Assembly: GCA_039931775.1 (NCBI GenBank)
Contig: JBDTRG010000169.1
Span: forward strand, 1-64,000
Direction of reading: 5' to 3'
DNA length: 64,000 bases
DNA from: CAIWHR01 sp039931775
Lineage (GTDB): Bacteria > Pseudomonadota > Gammaproteobacteria > Burkholderiales > Casimicrobiaceae
Positions 32,353 through 41,000 of the stretch are shown one piece after another. Each line of letters opens with the position of its first letter. Positions within the stretch are counted from its first letter, which is position 1. Both the position numbers and the translations under genes were made by a program. The notes below the pieces were generated by a model. That model was not told the DNA's origin, did not search any database, and saw nothing but the letters and a program-made list of their open reading frames with translations.

Positions 32353-32973
32353 ATGCTCGTGATCTGGGGTAGGAACAATTCAGTCAACGTCCAGAAGGCC
32401 CTGTGGTGTTGCGAGGAGATGGGCGTCGACTATCGGCGCATCGACGCCGGAGGCGCATTCGGCGTCGTGAACACTCCCGCCTATCGCAAGCTCAATCCCA
32501 ACGGTCTCGTGCCCACCCTCGACGACGATGGGTTCGTGCTGTGGGAGTCCAATGCGATCGTTCGCTATCTGGCGGCGAAGCACGGCGCCGGCAGCCTGTG
32601 GCCGACCGATCCTCGAACGCGTGCCGCGGCCGACCAATGGATGGACTGGCAGGTTTCCACATTCTGGCCGGCGATCCGCAGCCTTTTCATGGGACTCGTC
32701 CGCACAAAGGAAAGCGAGCGCGATCACGCAGCGATCGAGGCCTCGCGGCAGAAGACCGCCGAGGTGCTGGGCATCGTCGACGCGCATCTCGAATCGCGTC
32801 CATTTCTCGCCGGAGACACGCTGACGATCGGCGACGTTCCGCTGGGGTGCGGCATCTGGCGGTGGATGGCGCTGCCGATCGATCGCCCTCCGCTGCCCAA
32901 TGTGCAGCGCTGGTCCGACGCGCTGCAGACGCGGGCCGCGTACCGGAAGATCGTGATGCTGCCGCTCACGTAG
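32353..32973 (+). CDS. Glutathione S-transferase family protein
   Basis: This 206-residue protein begins LVIWGRNNSVNVQKALWCCE with the N-terminal GSH-site Asn/Ser, NGLVPTLDDDGFVLWESNAI (cis-Pro and ESNAI contact) and a C-terminal FLAGDTLTIGDVPLGCGIWR. This is the typical bacterial GST of the beta/theta-like group. It is unrelated in detail to the GST 700 bases upstream. GAAAGG lies before the ATG. Confidence 0.9.
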   Translation: MLVIWGRNNSVNVQKALWCCEEMGVDYRRIDAGGAFGVVNTPAYRKLNPNGLVPTLDDDGFVLWESNAIVRYLAAKHGAGSLWPTDPRTRAAADQWMDWQVSTFWPAIRSLFMGLVRTKESERDHAAIEASRQKTAEVLGIVDAHLESRPFLAGDTLTIGDVPLGCGIWRWMALPIDRPPLPNVQRWSDALQTRAAYRKIVMLPLT

Positions 32974-33041
32974 GAGCGCGCGCGACAGATCGATGAGCCG
33001 GGTGCCGCGGCACGGGCGCTCGGTTGCAACGGAGCCCACGC

Positions 33042-33326
33042 ATGGGAAAGGGTCGACTCGAAGCCTTCAGCGACGGCGTCATCGCCGTCATGTGCGGTGT
33101 CGCCTACTTCATCCTGAGCCGCATACTGATCGGGCATGGCGGAAGCGGGTGGACTCTCGGCGCCGCCGTGGGCAAGGATTTCAAGGGCAAGATCTCCGTC
33201 GTGATCTATGCGCTGGCCATTCCCCTGTCGTTCGCCAATCGCTGGCTCGCCTTCGGGCTCTATGCCTTCGTCGCCGCGATGTGGTTCATCCCCGATCGCC
33301 GCATCGAACGGGCGGTCGACCGGTGA
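33042..33326 (+). CDS. TMEM175/DUF1211-like protein with internal deletion (94 aa)
   Basis: The first 17 residues, GKGRLEAFSDGVIAVM, are the first helix of a TMEM175-type channel with its RxxxFSD motif. The frame then jumps to CGVAYFILSRILIGHGG, AAVGKDFKGKISVVIYALAI and AMWFIPDRRIERAV, which belong to the last part of the ~200-residue bacterial family. About 100 residues in the middle are missing in frame. It probably cannot conduct ions as a full channel. Its stop overlaps the GTG of the next gene (GTGA). Confidence 0.7.
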   Translation: MGKGRLEAFSDGVIAVMCGVAYFILSRILIGHGGSGWTLGAAVGKDFKGKISVVIYALAIPLSFANRWLAFGLYAFVAAMWFIPDRRIERAVDR

Positions 33327-33727
33327 CAAGCGTTTCAGACCTGAACCAGATCCTGTCGGCGACGCCGTTTCTGCAGCCCTACGGCTTTCGCGTCGAAACG
33401 GCCGCGTCCGGCGAATGCACGTTGATCGTTCCGTTTCGCTCCGCATTGGAACGTCCCGGCGGGATCGTCAGCGGCATGACTCTGATGGGCGCCGCCGACG
33501 TCGCGATGTGGCTCGCGATCATGACGTTGCGCGGTGTCGAGGAGCAGTGGGTGACCTCGGACATGAAGACGGCATTTCTGAAGAGCGCGCGCAACGAGGA
33601 CATTTCGTGCAGCGCGCGCGTCCTGAAGCCCGGCAAGCGGACGATGTACGGCACCGCGGAATGCCGAGGCGCCGCTGCCGGCCTGCTCGCCCACCACGTG
33701 CTGACCTACGCGAGGATCGAGCCATGA
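33323..33727 (+). CDS. PaaI-family hotdog thioesterase
   Basis: This 134-residue protein has the hotdog pattern of PaaI/YbgC-like thioesterases: LERPGGIVSGMTLMGAADVA (the H/N-G loop region), VTSDMKTAFLKSARNEDI and TMYGTAECRG. It probably hydrolyses an acyl-CoA. The GTG start overlaps the stop of the TMEM175-like gene by four bases, indicating translational coupling. Confidence 0.83.
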   Translation: MTSVSDLNQILSATPFLQPYGFRVETAASGECTLIVPFRSALERPGGIVSGMTLMGAADVAMWLAIMTLRGVEEQWVTSDMKTAFLKSARNEDISCSARVLKPGKRTMYGTAECRGAAAGLLAHHVLTYARIEP

Positions 33728-33776
33728 CGCGATCACGTCACCGGCGTTGCGCGCCCGCCATGGGAAGGAGATCATC

Positions 33777-33917
33777 ATGATCAAGGAAAGCTGCCTGTGC
33801 CGGGCGATCCGGTTCGAGGCCGAGCGGCCGACGATGCACATGTTCGTCGGCTCCAAGGCACCGTGGTGGGAGATCGCCGACGGATCGCCGAAGTTCGACG
33901 AATACGCGACGGAATAA
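33777..33917 (+). pseudogene. GFA-family protein, in-frame deletion remnant (46 aa)
   Basis: The frame opens MIKESCLCRAIRFEAERP, a GFA N-terminus with the first zinc Cys pair, and passes directly to HMFVGSKAPWWEIAD and KFDEYATE, the extreme C-terminus of the same family. The middle ~80 residues, with the other zinc ligands, are gone but the frame is kept. GGAAGGAG lies before the ATG. The stop overlaps the next ATG as TAATG. Confidence 0.72.
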
Positions 33918-34303
33918 TGGCGATCCAACGCGCTGCTCCGGATGCCGGCCGTCTCGATCGCATCGTCGCCGAAGCGCGGCGCAGCCAGGACGCGCGTGCC
34001 AGCACCTATCGCGAACAGGCGCTGAAGCTCTACCCATGGATCTGCGGACGGTGCAGGCGGGAGTTCGATCGGTCCAACGTCTTGCAATTGACCGTGCACC
34101 ACAAGGATCACAACCATGACAACAATCCCGTCGACGGCAGCAACTGGGAGCTTCTTTGCCTTTACTGCCACGACAACGAGCACTCGCGTCAGCTCGAAGC
34201 TGCAGCGCAGGCAGGTTCGGCGGCAGGCGAGGCCGCGTCGACCGCAACGCATCGGCCTTTCGCGAATCTCGCGGACCTTCTCAAGGGGAAGGCCCCGCGA
34301 TGA
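33917..34303 (+). CDS. YajD-family HNH nuclease
   Basis: This 128-residue protein has the HNH zinc-finger nuclease core: ICGRCRREFD, HHKDHNHDNNP and NWELLCLYCHDNEHS (His-His-Asp, Asn, Cys-x2-Cys). This matches YajD proteins, whose substrate is unknown. It begins at the TAATG overlap with the GFA remnant and has a low-complexity Ala-rich C-terminal tail. Confidence 0.87.
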   Translation: MAIQRAAPDAGRLDRIVAEARRSQDARASTYREQALKLYPWICGRCRREFDRSNVLQLTVHHKDHNHDNNPVDGSNWELLCLYCHDNEHSRQLEAAAQAGSAAGEAASTATHRPFANLADLLKGKAPR

Positions 34304-34385
34304 ACGTCGCGCAGGCCCGAATCAGCGCGTCCGCCGTCGCCCCGCCCCCGACGCGCAGGGTTCGGGCACAACGCAGCGGCGCCGG

Positions 34386-34814
34386 ATGATCGCCCGAATC
34401 TGTGCCGATGCCCTGGTTGCCATTCACTTCGCGTTCATCGTATTCGTCCTCGCGGGCGGTCTGCTGACGCTGCGGCACCGGCGCTGGGCGTTGCTGCATG
34501 TACCTGCGGTCGGGTGGGCCGCGTTTACAGAGTTCACGGCGACGATCTGCCCGTTGACGCCCTGGGAAAATTCACTTCGGAGAGCGGCGGGCGATGCCGG
34601 ATACCCAGGCGGATTCATCGACCATTACGTGATCCCGCTCATCTATCCGCAAGGATTGAGGCCCGAGGTGCAACTCGTCCTCGGCGCGGTAGTGGTCGCG
34701 CTCAACGTCGCGATCTACGCACTTGTAGTGCGGAAGTGGAATGGGGCGCGCGGTGCCGATGCCGCACCGTCGCGACCGCGGCCATCGGGACGGCAAGCGT
34801 CGCGCTCCACATGA
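34386..34814 (+). CDS. DUF2784-family membrane protein
   Basis: This 142-residue protein has four hydrophobic segments and the DUF2784 markers: ADALVAIHFAFIVFVLAGGL, FTEFTATICPLTPWENSLRR, then GFIDHYVIPLIYPQGL. The family is of unknown function. The C-terminal tail is Arg/Pro-rich and slightly longer than usual. A 32-codon open frame (34811-34909, MTRDPQKRTLPDP) begins at its stop; no family was recognised for that frame. Confidence 0.83.
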   Translation: MIARICADALVAIHFAFIVFVLAGGLLTLRHRRWALLHVPAVGWAAFTEFTATICPLTPWENSLRRAAGDAGYPGGFIDHYVIPLIYPQGLRPEVQLVLGAVVVALNVAIYALVVRKWNGARGADAAPSRPRPSGRQASRST

Positions 34815-34946
34815 CGCGCGACCCACAAAAGCGTACCCTACCCGACCCGGGCCTCGATCCGGTCGCGGACGCGCTCGGTTTCGGTAGCCTTCGTACCGAC
34901 CCTGCCTGAGCGCCCGCCGTCCCGGCCCCCGCCAAGGAGACCCCGC

Positions 34947-35126
34947 ATGACGCTTTGCCCGATCGCCCTCGCCGTTGGCTGCAGGAAGTGCCCGATCTTC
35001 GCCGCCTGCCCCGTGAAAGGGGTGATCGGCGACTACCGGAAGGAAGACGACGCGCCAGCCAGGGCCGCACCCGGCAAAGCAAAAAACGGCGGCAAGGCGA
35101 AGGCCGGCGCGAAAAAGCGCCGGTAG
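34947..35126 (+). CDS. Small Cys-rich, Lys-tailed conserved protein (59 aa)
   Basis: The product reads LCPIALAVGCRKCPIFAACP, then KGVIGDYRK, ending in a Lys/Ala/Gly-rich tail. The four Cys (CPIAL-GC-KC-AC-CP spacing) suit a small metal site. Similar short proteins occur in betaproteobacteria (from memory), with no known role. AAGGAGACCCCGC gives a strong ribosome-binding site. Its stop lies 19 bases before the FabH-family gene. Confidence 0.65.
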   Translation: MTLCPIALAVGCRKCPIFAACPVKGVIGDYRKEDDAPARAAPGKAKNGGKAKAGAKKRR

Positions 35127-35145
35127 CGGTGGCCCGGCGAACCCA

Positions 35146-36267
35146 ATGATCCACGCGGCCATCACCGGCTGGGGCAAGTGCATGCCTCCCGCCATCCTGA
35201 CCAACGCCGATCTCGCGTCGCTGATGGACACCGACGATCAATGGATCACGTCGCGAACCGGCATCAAGGAGCGGCGCGTCTCGCATGTCACGGGCATCGA
35301 ACTCGCGCACATCGCCTCGGCGCGGGCGCTCGCCTGCGCAGGCATTGCCGCCGCCGACGTCGAACTGATCGTCTACGGGAGCTGCTCCAACGACGAGACG
35401 GTTCCGAATTCCTCATCCGGCGTGCAGGTGCGCCTGGGCGCCACGCGGGCGGCGTCGATGGACATCAACACGGCCTGCACGAGCTTCATGTACGGCCTCT
35501 CGACGGCCACCGCATTGATCCGCACCGGCGTCGTCAAGAACGCCGTCGTGATCGGCGTCGAGCTGATCTCGCAGTTCATGGACTGGACGAACCGAGGCGT
35601 CGCCGTGCTGTTCGGCGACGGGGCCGCGGCCGTGGTGCTGCAGGCCTCCGAAAACGAAGAGGGGCTGATCGGCGAAAAGCTCGGCTGCGACGCCGACGTT
35701 CGCGGCATCCTGCGCGTGCGCGGGATGGGCACCGCCTATGCGCATCACGGCGTGATGCTCGGCGACACGTCGTGGAACTTCGACGGCCAGGAAATCTTCA
35801 AGCGCGCGGTCGTTGCGATGGCGCATGCATCGCAGGATGTGCTCGCGAAGACGGATCACACCATCGACGAGATCGACCTCCTTATCCCGCATCAGGCGAA
35901 CTTGCGGATCATCGAGTCGGTGGCGAAGCGCGTCGGCGCTCCGATGGAACGTGTGTACGTGACCGTGCAGCGCTACGGCAACATGTCGTCAGCGACAATT
36001 CCGGTGTCCCTCGTCGACGCGCTCGAGGAAGGTCGCGTCAAGCCGGGCGCGCTGATCCTGATGCCGGCGTTCGGCGCGGGACTCACATGGAGTTCGCATC
36101 TCGTGCGGTGGGGCGCGCGCACGACGCCGCTCGAAACGTCGCCGCTCGAGCTTCCTCCGTGCACGAAGACGGCGTTGGACCGCGTGCACGAACTGATCGC
36201 GATCAAGCAACCGCCCGATCGCTCCGACGCCGGGATGGCCAAGGCGAAACTCGCCGAGGATTTCTAG
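35146..36267 (+). CDS. FabH-family 3-oxoacyl-ACP synthase III
   Basis: This 373-residue thiolase-fold enzyme has the KAS III triad: Cys111 in DINTACTSFMYG, His in LLIPHQANLRI and Asn in RYGNMSSATIP. It also has FGDGAAAVVLQ and TDDQWITSRTGIKER near the start. It condenses an acyl-CoA with malonyl-ACP or a related acceptor. It is longer than canonical FabH (about 320 residues) by a C-terminal ~40-residue extension. No fatty-acid genes are adjacent, so a paralogue with a special substrate is likely. Confidence 0.88.
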   Translation: MIHAAITGWGKCMPPAILTNADLASLMDTDDQWITSRTGIKERRVSHVTGIELAHIASARALACAGIAAADVELIVYGSCSNDETVPNSSSGVQVRLGATRAASMDINTACTSFMYGLSTATALIRTGVVKNAVVIGVELISQFMDWTNRGVAVLFGDGAAAVVLQASENEEGLIGEKLGCDADVRGILRVRGMGTAYAHHGVMLGDTSWNFDGQEIFKRAVVAMAHASQDVLAKTDHTIDEIDLLIPHQANLRIIESVAKRVGAPMERVYVTVQRYGNMSSATIPVSLVDALEEGRVKPGALILMPAFGAGLTWSSHLVRWGARTTPLETSPLELPPCTKTALDRVHELIAIKQPPDRSDAGMAKAKLAEDF

Positions 36268-36336
36268 GTCGACCTCTAGCTGCAGCTATGCGGAGTGGTC
36301 GGTTTGAGGCCGGGACATGCGCGACGGGCGGAGTAG

Positions 36337-36389
36337 GGCGGGCCTATCGGCGGGCGCATGAACACCCTAAGCCCGACGGTAGGCCCGCC
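36337..36389. repeat. Imperfect palindrome between convergent genes (REP/terminator-like)
   Basis: Two 19-base arms, GGCGGGCCTATCGGCGGGC and GCCCGACGGTAGGCCCGCC, pair at 17 of 19 positions around a 15-base loop. It sits between the fabH-like gene and the convergent rodA. It has no T-run, so it may be a REP-type element or a bidirectional rho-dependent stop. Confidence 0.6.
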
Positions 36390-36420
36390 TCACTAAGCCT
36401 TACTCCACCTCACAACCGCG

Positions 36421-37524
36421 CTAGGTGCTGACGAGTTTTCGATGCGCCTGCACGCTCATCAGGATGCCGAGGCCGATGAAGAGCGAGATCAGCGCGGTGC
36501 CCCCGTACGAAACCAGCGGCAGCGGCACGCCGACGACCGGCAGCACGCCGCTGACCATTCCCATGTTGACGAACGCGTACGTGAAGAACATCAGCGTGAC
36601 GGCACCGGCGATGAGCCGCGCGAACATCGTCGATGCGTTCGCGGTGATCATCATCCCGCGCCCGATCAGCAGCATGTAGAGAACGAGCAGAACGAGGGTG
36701 CCGATCAGCCCGAACTCCTCGCCGAACACCGCGAAGATGAAATCGGTGTGCCGTTCGGGAAGGAAGTCGAGGTGCGTCTGCGTACCATTGAGCCACCCCT
36801 TGCCGACCACGCCCCCTGATCCGAGCGCGATCGACGCCTGCGACGAGTGATAGCCCGCGCCGAGCGGGTCGCGGGTGGGATCGATAAACGTCAGAATCCG
36901 TTCGCGCTGATAGTCGTGCAAGTGCTGCCACACGAACGGCGCGGCGGCCGATGCGGCGGCGACGAGACCGATCATGACCTTCCACGAAAGCCCGGCGAGG
37001 TAGAGCACGTAGAATCCGGACGCGCCGATGAGGAGCGCAGTGCCGAGGTCGGGCTGGCGCTTGATCAGATAGACCGGCACGGCGATGAGCACGGCCGCCA
37101 GCGTGAAATCCTTCCATCCGATGCGACCCTCGAATTTCTGGAAGTACCACGCGAGCATCAGCGGCAGCGCGATCTTCATCAGTTCCGAAGGCTGAAAACG
37201 CCCGAAGCCGAGGTTCAACCACCGCCGCGAACCATTGACGCTCACGCCCCACAGCGCTACGCCAGCGAGCAGCACCACGCCCAGCGCATACAAGGGCACA
37301 GCAGCTCGCGCGATCGTCTGCGGTGAAATGTTGGCGACAATCCACATCAGCGCCAGCGCGAACGCGAGGCTCGCTGCCTGGTTCGACAGTCGCGCGACAC
37401 TCTGGTCTGAAGCCGAGAAAAGCGTGATGAGGCCGACCCCGGCGATGGACAACGCCACGCCGAACAGGAAGCTGTCGACCCGCCGGGTCAGGAGCTGCCA
37501 CAACCGGGCAATGAACTGCGCCAT
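36421..37524 (-). CDS. rodA: Rod-shape peptidoglycan glycosyltransferase RodA
   Basis: This 367-residue SEDS-family membrane protein polymerises lipid II during cell elongation, working with PBP2. Around ten helices are visible. The family's conserved loop WLNGTQTHLDFLPERHTDFI is followed by FGEEFGLIG, and the C-terminal region has PLPLVSYGGTALISL. The ATG overlaps the mrdA stop by one base (TGATG). It is the last gene of the mreBCD-mrdA-rodA operon and faces a palindrome downstream. Confidence 0.95.
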   Translation of the reverse strand: MAQFIARLWQLLTRRVDSFLFGVALSIAGVGLITLFSASDQSVARLSNQAASLAFALALMWIVANISPQTIARAAVPLYALGVVLLAGVALWGVSVNGSRRWLNLGFGRFQPSELMKIALPLMLAWYFQKFEGRIGWKDFTLAAVLIAVPVYLIKRQPDLGTALLIGASGFYVLYLAGLSWKVMIGLVAAASAAAPFVWQHLHDYQRERILTFIDPTRDPLGAGYHSSQASIALGSGGVVGKGWLNGTQTHLDFLPERHTDFIFAVFGEEFGLIGTLVLLVLYMLLIGRGMMITANASTMFARLIAGAVTLMFFTYAFVNMGMVSGVLPVVGVPLPLVSYGGTALISLFIGLGILMSVQAHRKLVST

Positions 37525-39500
37525 CAATCGCTCTGGTCTTCGTTGTCGGGCACCGTGACCGCCGGCGCCGGTCCGGTTTTTCGCACGCCGGCGACGTAGT
37601 AGTCGAGAACCTGTCGCGCGATCGGCGCCGCTGCCTGCGCGCCGAATCCGCCGTTCTCGACGAGCACGGCCAGGGCAATCCGCGGGTTCTCGATGGGGGC
37701 GAACGCGATGAACCAGGCATGGTCGCGCAATCGCTCGTCTACGCGGCTCGCCGAGTATTTTTCACCCTTCATCGAATACACCTGCGCCGTCCCGGTCTTG
37801 CCGCCGCTCGTGTACGCCGCTTTCAGGAACGCGGACGCACCCGTGCCCTCGAGGTTGACGCCGGCCAGCGCCTTCTTGATCACGGCCAGATGTTCGGGGT
37901 TCAGCGCCAGCGCGTGCGCCTGCTGTGGCTCGATTTCACGTACCGTCGCCGACCCTGCGCCGCGAACCGTCTTCACGAGGTGCGGCTGATACGACGTGCC
38001 GTCGTTCGCGATCGTGGCGATCGCCTGCGCGAGCTGAATCGGCGTGAACGCGTTGTAGCCCTGGCCAATGCCGGCCGAAATGCTGTCGCCGAGATACCAC
38101 TTGCGATGTTCCTCGCGGTACTCCTTGCCCGAGAACCGGTGCCGCTTCCATTCGCGCGACGGCAGCACGCCGGCGAGCTCGCCTTCGATGTCGATACCGG
38201 TCTTGCGCCCGAAGCCCAATTGCGACAGGAATCGGTAGGTGTCGTCGATGTCGGTCTCGCTCGCGAGGACGTAGTAGTACGTGTCGCACGAAACGACGAT
38301 CGACCGGTACATGTCGACCATCCCGTGACCGCCGGGCTTGTCGTCGTTGAAACGGTGCGCCGCGCCCGGGAGCTGGAAATAGCCCGGATCGGAGATCGCC
38401 TGGGCGGGCGTGCGCTTTCCGGACGAAAGCGCCGACAGCGCGAGAAACGGCTTGATCGCGGAGCCGGGCGGATAGGCGCCGCGCAGCGGACGATTGAGGA
38501 GCGGCTTGTCGGGCGACTCGTTCAGCAATTCCCAATTGGCCGAATCGATGCCGTCGACGAACAGGTTCGGATCGAAACCGGGTTTCGACACGAGCGCCAG
38601 GACCTCGCCGTTCGTCGGATCGATCGCCACCAGCGCCCCGCGGCGCGCGCCGAACGCTGCCTCGGCAACCTCCTGCAGCTTGATGTCGAGCGACAGCGTC
38701 AGATCGTTGCCCGATGTGGGGGCTGCGCGCGACAGCGTACGAACCGCGCGGCCCCCGGCGTCGACCTCGACTTCTTCCACACCGGTCGTGCCGTGAAGCT
38801 CCCGCTCGTACGAAAGCTCGATCCCGACCTTGCCGATGTAGTCGGAACCCTTGTAGTTCGCGCTCTCGCCCCACTCGTCGATGCGCACGAGATCGCGGTC
38901 GTTGATGCGGCCGATGTAGCCGACCACATGCGAAGCGACCTCGCCGAACGGATATTGGCGGAAGAGCCGCGCCTTGATCTCCACCCCCGGGAAGCGATAG
39001 CGATTGACCGCGAAGCGCGCGACCTCGACGTCGGTCAACCGCGTGCGCAGCGGCAGGGTTTCGAAATTCTTCGATTCGTCCATCAGCTTCTTGAACCGAC
39101 GGCGGTCGCGCGGCTGGATCTCGACGATTTCGGCGAGCGCGTCGACCGTTTCGTCCAGGTTCTTCACACGCGAAGGCTGGATCTCGAGCGTGTAGGCGGA
39201 ATAGCTTTGCGCGAGCACGAGGCCGTTTCGGTCGCGGATCACCCCGCGGTTGGGGATAATCGGCACGATCGCGATCCGGTTGGTCTCGGCGAGCGTCTGA
39301 TAGTGGGTGTGCCGGACGACCTGCAGGTAGAAAAAGCGGCCGAAGAGCCCGACCAGCGCAAGCACCACCAGAACGCCGGCGAGCGAAAGGCGCCTTTTGA
39401 ACAGGTGAAGTTCGCGCTCGGGGTTCCTGAGCTCGGGCGAACCCAGCGTCCCCGCGTCGGCGCGGCCACGCCCGCTCGAGAGAAAAAGTCGGCGCGCCAT
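37524..39500 (-). CDS. mrdA: Penicillin-binding protein 2 (elongasome transpeptidase)
   Basis: This 658-residue class B PBP cross-links peptidoglycan for lateral wall growth. It has one N-terminal membrane anchor (SLAGVLVVLALVGLFGRFFYL), a pedestal domain, and a transpeptidase domain with Ser347 in PPGSAIKPF, SCDTYYY as SxD/N motif and Lys568 in GGKTGTAQ. The N-terminal basic/Gly-rich cytoplasmic tail is about 38 residues. It lies between mreD and rodA and is coupled to rodA by overlap. Confidence 0.95.
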   Translation of the reverse strand: MARRLFLSSGRGRADAGTLGSPELRNPERELHLFKRRLSLAGVLVVLALVGLFGRFFYLQVVRHTHYQTLAETNRIAIVPIIPNRGVIRDRNGLVLAQSYSAYTLEIQPSRVKNLDETVDALAEIVEIQPRDRRRFKKLMDESKNFETLPLRTRLTDVEVARFAVNRYRFPGVEIKARLFRQYPFGEVASHVVGYIGRINDRDLVRIDEWGESANYKGSDYIGKVGIELSYERELHGTTGVEEVEVDAGGRAVRTLSRAAPTSGNDLTLSLDIKLQEVAEAAFGARRGALVAIDPTNGEVLALVSKPGFDPNLFVDGIDSANWELLNESPDKPLLNRPLRGAYPPGSAIKPFLALSALSSGKRTPAQAISDPGYFQLPGAAHRFNDDKPGGHGMVDMYRSIVVSCDTYYYVLASETDIDDTYRFLSQLGFGRKTGIDIEGELAGVLPSREWKRHRFSGKEYREEHRKWYLGDSISAGIGQGYNAFTPIQLAQAIATIANDGTSYQPHLVKTVRGAGSATVREIEPQQAHALALNPEHLAVIKKALAGVNLEGTGASAFLKAAYTSGGKTGTAQVYSMKGEKYSASRVDERLRDHAWFIAFAPIENPRIALAVLVENGGFGAQAAAPIARQVLDYYVAGVRKTGPAPAVTVPDNEDQSD

Positions 39501-39530
39501 CGTCGGGTCAGGAAGTCGAAACCCGCCTCG

Positions 39531-40070
39531 TCACAATGAAGTCGACGAGTGCTGCGGTCGTTGCGACCATTGAATCGCGAGCGTGACGACGGGCCAAAGC
39601 AGTGCGCCGACGAGCGGAGGCACGGCGTAGGTCCATCGTGGCAGCGACGCGCCACCCACATAGCGCACCAGCAGCACGAGCGCCGCGCAAAGACCGAGCA
39701 GCACCGCGACCTGCGCGGCCTGCTGCCACAGCGGGAAGCGCAGCACGCGCCGGCGGAAGTACTCGGTTGCGTAGGCGAGAAACGCGTACGCGAGCGCATG
39801 CTGCCCGAACAGCGTGCCGTCACCGACATCCATCACGAGGCCGATCGTCCATGCGATCCCGATGCCGATGTAACGCGGCTCCTTGATGCACCAGTAGAGC
39901 AGCAGCAGCGCAACGAAGTCGGGCTTCAACGCCAGCGCGACTCCCGACGTGGGCAACAGGTTTCCGACGAGCGCCAACGCCAGCGTAAGGGCGACGAACC
40001 ACGGCCGCACGGGCCGCAGGATTTCCTCCGGGCCTGCGACGGAAAACTGGCCGATATTGGGCAGCGCCAT
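39531..40070 (-). CDS. mreD: Rod-shape-determining protein MreD
   Basis: This 179-residue inner-membrane protein has five to six helices (FVALTLALALVGNLLPTSG, DFVALLLLYWCIKEPRYIGI, LMVDVGDG-type MDVGDGTLFGQHALAYAFLAY). The last is the best conserved MreD segment. It links MreC to the elongasome. Its ATG overlaps the mreC stop by one base. Confidence 0.93.
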   Translation of the reverse strand: MALPNIGQFSVAGPEEILRPVRPWFVALTLALALVGNLLPTSGVALALKPDFVALLLLYWCIKEPRYIGIGIAWTIGLVMDVGDGTLFGQHALAYAFLAYATEYFRRRVLRFPLWQQAAQVAVLLGLCAALVLLVRYVGGASLPRWTYAVPPLVGALLWPVVTLAIQWSQRPQHSSTSL

Positions 40071-40999
40071 CACGGAGTTCCCGCGCCCTTGCGACGGCCC
40101 TTGCCCTGCTTCTTGGCCGTATCCGATTCGGCGGGTTCCTCGGGACGCGGTGGGAGGACCGCAGACCGGGCGAGCACGAGGAGGTGCTCGCTGCGGTCCA
40201 CACCCGCCATCGGCGTGCACGTGATGCGCGCGAACATCTGGCCCGTCTCTCGATCGAGCGTCGCGACGCGGGCCACTGCGAGGCCCGGCGGATACGTGCC
40301 GTCCAGACCCGACGTAACCAGGACATCGCCGACCTGGATATCCGCGCTCGGCGCCATGAAACGCAGCTCGGGTGCGTGGCCCGCGCCGGCACCGTAGAGG
40401 ACCGAACGCACGCCGCTCCTCTGGACTTTCACCGGCACCGCGTGATCCTTGTCCGTGACGAGCGTGACCTCCGCCATGCTTGGAAACACGCGCGTCACCT
40501 GACCGACGACGCCCTCCGCGTCGATGACGGCCTCGCCCGGCCGCAGCTCGGCGTCCACGCCTTTGCCGACGTAGAGTTTCTGCGCAAACGGATCGCGGCT
40601 CGTGTAAAGCACTTCCACCGCCGTGGCACCGGCCGCGTAGCGCGCGCCGAGTTCGATCAACGTGCGCAGGCGCGCATTTTCAGCTTGAGCGGCCGCGTTG
40701 CCCTGCGCCGCTGCCGCGCGCTCGACCAGCGAGCGCTTCAGCGTCTGGTTTTCATCGGTTAGCGTACGCAACGACGCGAAGTAGCTGCCCACGTCCGTGA
40801 GCAACTCGCCGGGGAGCTGCGCGGCGCGCTGGACCGGGTACAGGACGACCGCCGCAGCACGGCGGACGCCCTCGAGATAGTGATAGCGGGTGTCGACGAA
40901 CAACAGCGCGATCGAGAGCATCCCGAAGAAGGCGAGCCTCGCGATCGGCGAGGGGCCGCGGTTGAAGAACGCGGGCGGCTCGATCGGGATGTGGCGCAT
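40070..40999 (-). CDS. mreC: Rod-shape-determining protein MreC
   Basis: This 309-residue bitopic protein has one N-terminal helix (LAFFGMLSIALLFVDTRYHY), a coiled-coil (LRTLTDENQTLKRSLVERAA...AENARLRTLIE) and two periplasmic beta domains with GVVGQVTRVFPSMAEVTLVTD and VGDVLVTSGLDGTYPPGLAVA. It organises PBP2/RodA around MreB. An upstream frame extension was rejected because it reads through the repeat that precedes the gene. The C-terminal tail is Lys/Pro-rich. Confidence 0.94.
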   Translation of the reverse strand: MRHIPIEPPAFFNRGPSPIARLAFFGMLSIALLFVDTRYHYLEGVRRAAAVVLYPVQRAAQLPGELLTDVGSYFASLRTLTDENQTLKRSLVERAAAAQGNAAAQAENARLRTLIELGARYAAGATAVEVLYTSRDPFAQKLYVGKGVDAELRPGEAVIDAEGVVGQVTRVFPSMAEVTLVTDKDHAVPVKVQRSGVRSVLYGAGAGHAPELRFMAPSADIQVGDVLVTSGLDGTYPPGLAVARVATLDRETGQMFARITCTPMAGVDRSEHLLVLARSAVLPPRPEEPAESDTAKKQGKGRRKGAGTP

Positions 41000-41000
41000 C

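Noticed and set aside
37719..39539. 606-codon open frame on the + strand opposite mrdA
   Set aside because: It is antisense to a full-length PBP2 gene with all motifs and has no ribosome-binding site or family match.
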